Source: an uncultured Opitutales bacterium
GTDB taxonomy: Bacteria; Verrucomicrobiota; Verrucomicrobiia; Opitutales; Intestinicryptomonadaceae
Length of the DNA: 64,000 nucleotides
Assembly: GCA_944389315.1 (NCBI GenBank)
Contig: CALXLX010000001.1
Span: forward strand, 62,001-126,000
Direction: 5' to 3'
Within the stretch, counting starts at the first letter, position 1. Each line of letters starts with the position of its first letter. Positions 63,354 to 64,000 of this stretch are shown here, one piece after another. The translations under genes and the position numbers were made by a program. Below the pieces are notes generated by a model. It worked only from the letters and a program-made list of their open reading frames with translations. It was not told the DNA's origin and made no database searches.

Positions 63354-64000
63354 ATGAAAACAAAACTCATCGGATTACTTATCGCGTGCTTTGCGTTCTC
63401 CGCATTCGCGCAGGACAAGGCACTCCTTGAGACCCTCGTAAAGAAGGGCATGCTCACTCAGCAGGAAGCGGCGCAGATCGCTAAGGAAAGCGTAACCGTC
63501 ACTCCCGGCTCTAAGGAGACTAAGTCCATCAAGATCAAGGGAGGCGTTGCCGGCTGGTATTCCTGGCAGCAGAACGACCTTCATGCTTCCGGCTCCGAGC
63601 CCCAGACCAACGGTTTTACCCTCCGCTATGTCAAGGTTGGCGTAGAGGCTGAGGTAGGCGCTGGCTGGACGGTTGACGTCATGACGGACTTCGGTTCCGA
63701 GGGCGCGGCCCGCAACTATCTGGACAAGGTTGTCATCAGCAAGGATATCAATCTCGACTACCTCACAGGCAAGCTCGACTTTGGTATGCAGAAGGTCAAC
63801 TTCGGCCAGGAGCAGAACGAGTGCGACTTCAACCAGCTCGCCATCGAGCGTTCGGTTGCCACCTACTTCTTCACCCGTCCGACCACTGGTGGCCCTGATG
63901 ATGCCCGCAAGAACTTCGGTTCCCGTGCGATAGGCATATTCTGGAACGGCACCATAGCCCAGGTTGACGGCATGTACTACGGAATGTCCGTAACCGGCGG
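63354..64000 (+). CDS. Outer-membrane porin (phosphate-selective porin O/P-like), partial
   Basis: Open from ATG 63354 to the window end (215 codons). A signal peptide (MKTKLIGLLIACFAFSAFAQ) is followed by a short helical segment, LLETLVKKGMLTQQEAAQIA, common at the N-terminus of porins in this kind of bacterium. Beta-barrel strands come next (GFTLRYVKVGVEAEVGAGWTVDVMTDFGS, INLDYLTGKLDFGMQKVNFGQE), with GSRAIGIFWNGTIAQVDGMYYGMSV continuing the barrel. Likely a trimeric outer-membrane channel; substrate unknown. Smooth, strongly biased codon use suggests high expression. The C-terminus lies outside the window. Confidence 0.82.
   Translation, partial: MKTKLIGLLIACFAFSAFAQDKALLETLVKKGMLTQQEAAQIAKESVTVTPGSKETKSIKIKGGVAGWYSWQQNDLHASGSEPQTNGFTLRYVKVGVEAEVGAGWTVDVMTDFGSEGAARNYLDKVVISKDINLDYLTGKLDFGMQKVNFGQEQNECDFNQLAIERSVATYFFTRPTTGGPDDARKNFGSRAIGIFWNGTIAQVDGMYYGMSVTG

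Overview
The window looks like chromosomal DNA from a Gram-negative, carbohydrate-degrading bacterium, most likely of the Verrucomicrobiota or a close PVC relative. This is an inference. It rests on paired proteins with C-terminal PEP-CTERM tails, Tat-exported Gfo/Idh/MocA and TIM-barrel sugar enzymes, a GxDLY-type SGNH esterase (now broken), exported glycosidase-like lipoproteins, an outer-membrane porin and mostly weak Shine-Dalgarno sequences. No rRNA, tRNA, CRISPR array, insertion sequence or prophage was found.

Positions 1-5.7 kb: the 5' part of mnmG reads leftward off the edge. It is followed by about 2.4 kb without a credible gene and strongly pyrimidine-rich on the + strand. That stretch holds four identical 16-bp palindromes matching chromosomal parS (ParB) sites. 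One small membrane protein gene follows, then about 1 kb of AT-rich DNA with several strong inverted repeats. mnmG plus clustered parS suggests a chromosome origin/centromere region, but no perfect DnaA box was seen.

5.7-27 kb: a secreted GH43-like galactanase, the addB-addA helicase-nuclease pair and asd. Divergent from asd, and overlapping its start codon, are an L,D-transpeptidase and a sigma-54 response regulator. Next come a GNAT enzyme, an IclR regulator and a leftward operon of sugar isomerase/epimerase, DoxX, Tat-exported oxidoreductase and discoidin-like protein. galM, an SMR exporter, a hypothetical gene, comF and surE complete the region.

27.4-33.7 kb: a tight four-gene redox operon in the order NuoE-like, NuoF/HydB-like, a NuoG/shortened-molybdopterin-domain/ferredoxin-reductase fusion, and a GltD/NfnB-like subunit. 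It looks like a non-hydrogenase electron-bifurcating NADH/NADPH/ferredoxin transhydrogenase and is the most interesting system here.

34-46.5 kb: a beta-helix glycosidase-like lipoprotein, then a rightward operon of two NfeD proteins, flotillin (floA), a small anchored protein and glgB. A tandem pair of PEP-CTERM paralogues follows, then an SGNH esterase pseudogene with two separate lesions.

46.6-64 kb: gap, pgk and tpiA of lower glycolysis; a leftward heme operon (protoporphyrinogen oxidase, ferrochelatase, CcsA/HemX-like) that ends in rnr; a Tat-lipoprotein sugar isomerase; a second beta-helix lipoprotein; a two-domain OlsF-like aminolipid acyltransferase next to malQ; and the start of a porin gene. 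Together the genes describe uptake and breakdown of galactose-containing glycans, glycogen metabolism (glgB, malQ), glycolysis, and balancing of the NADH, NADPH and ferredoxin pools.
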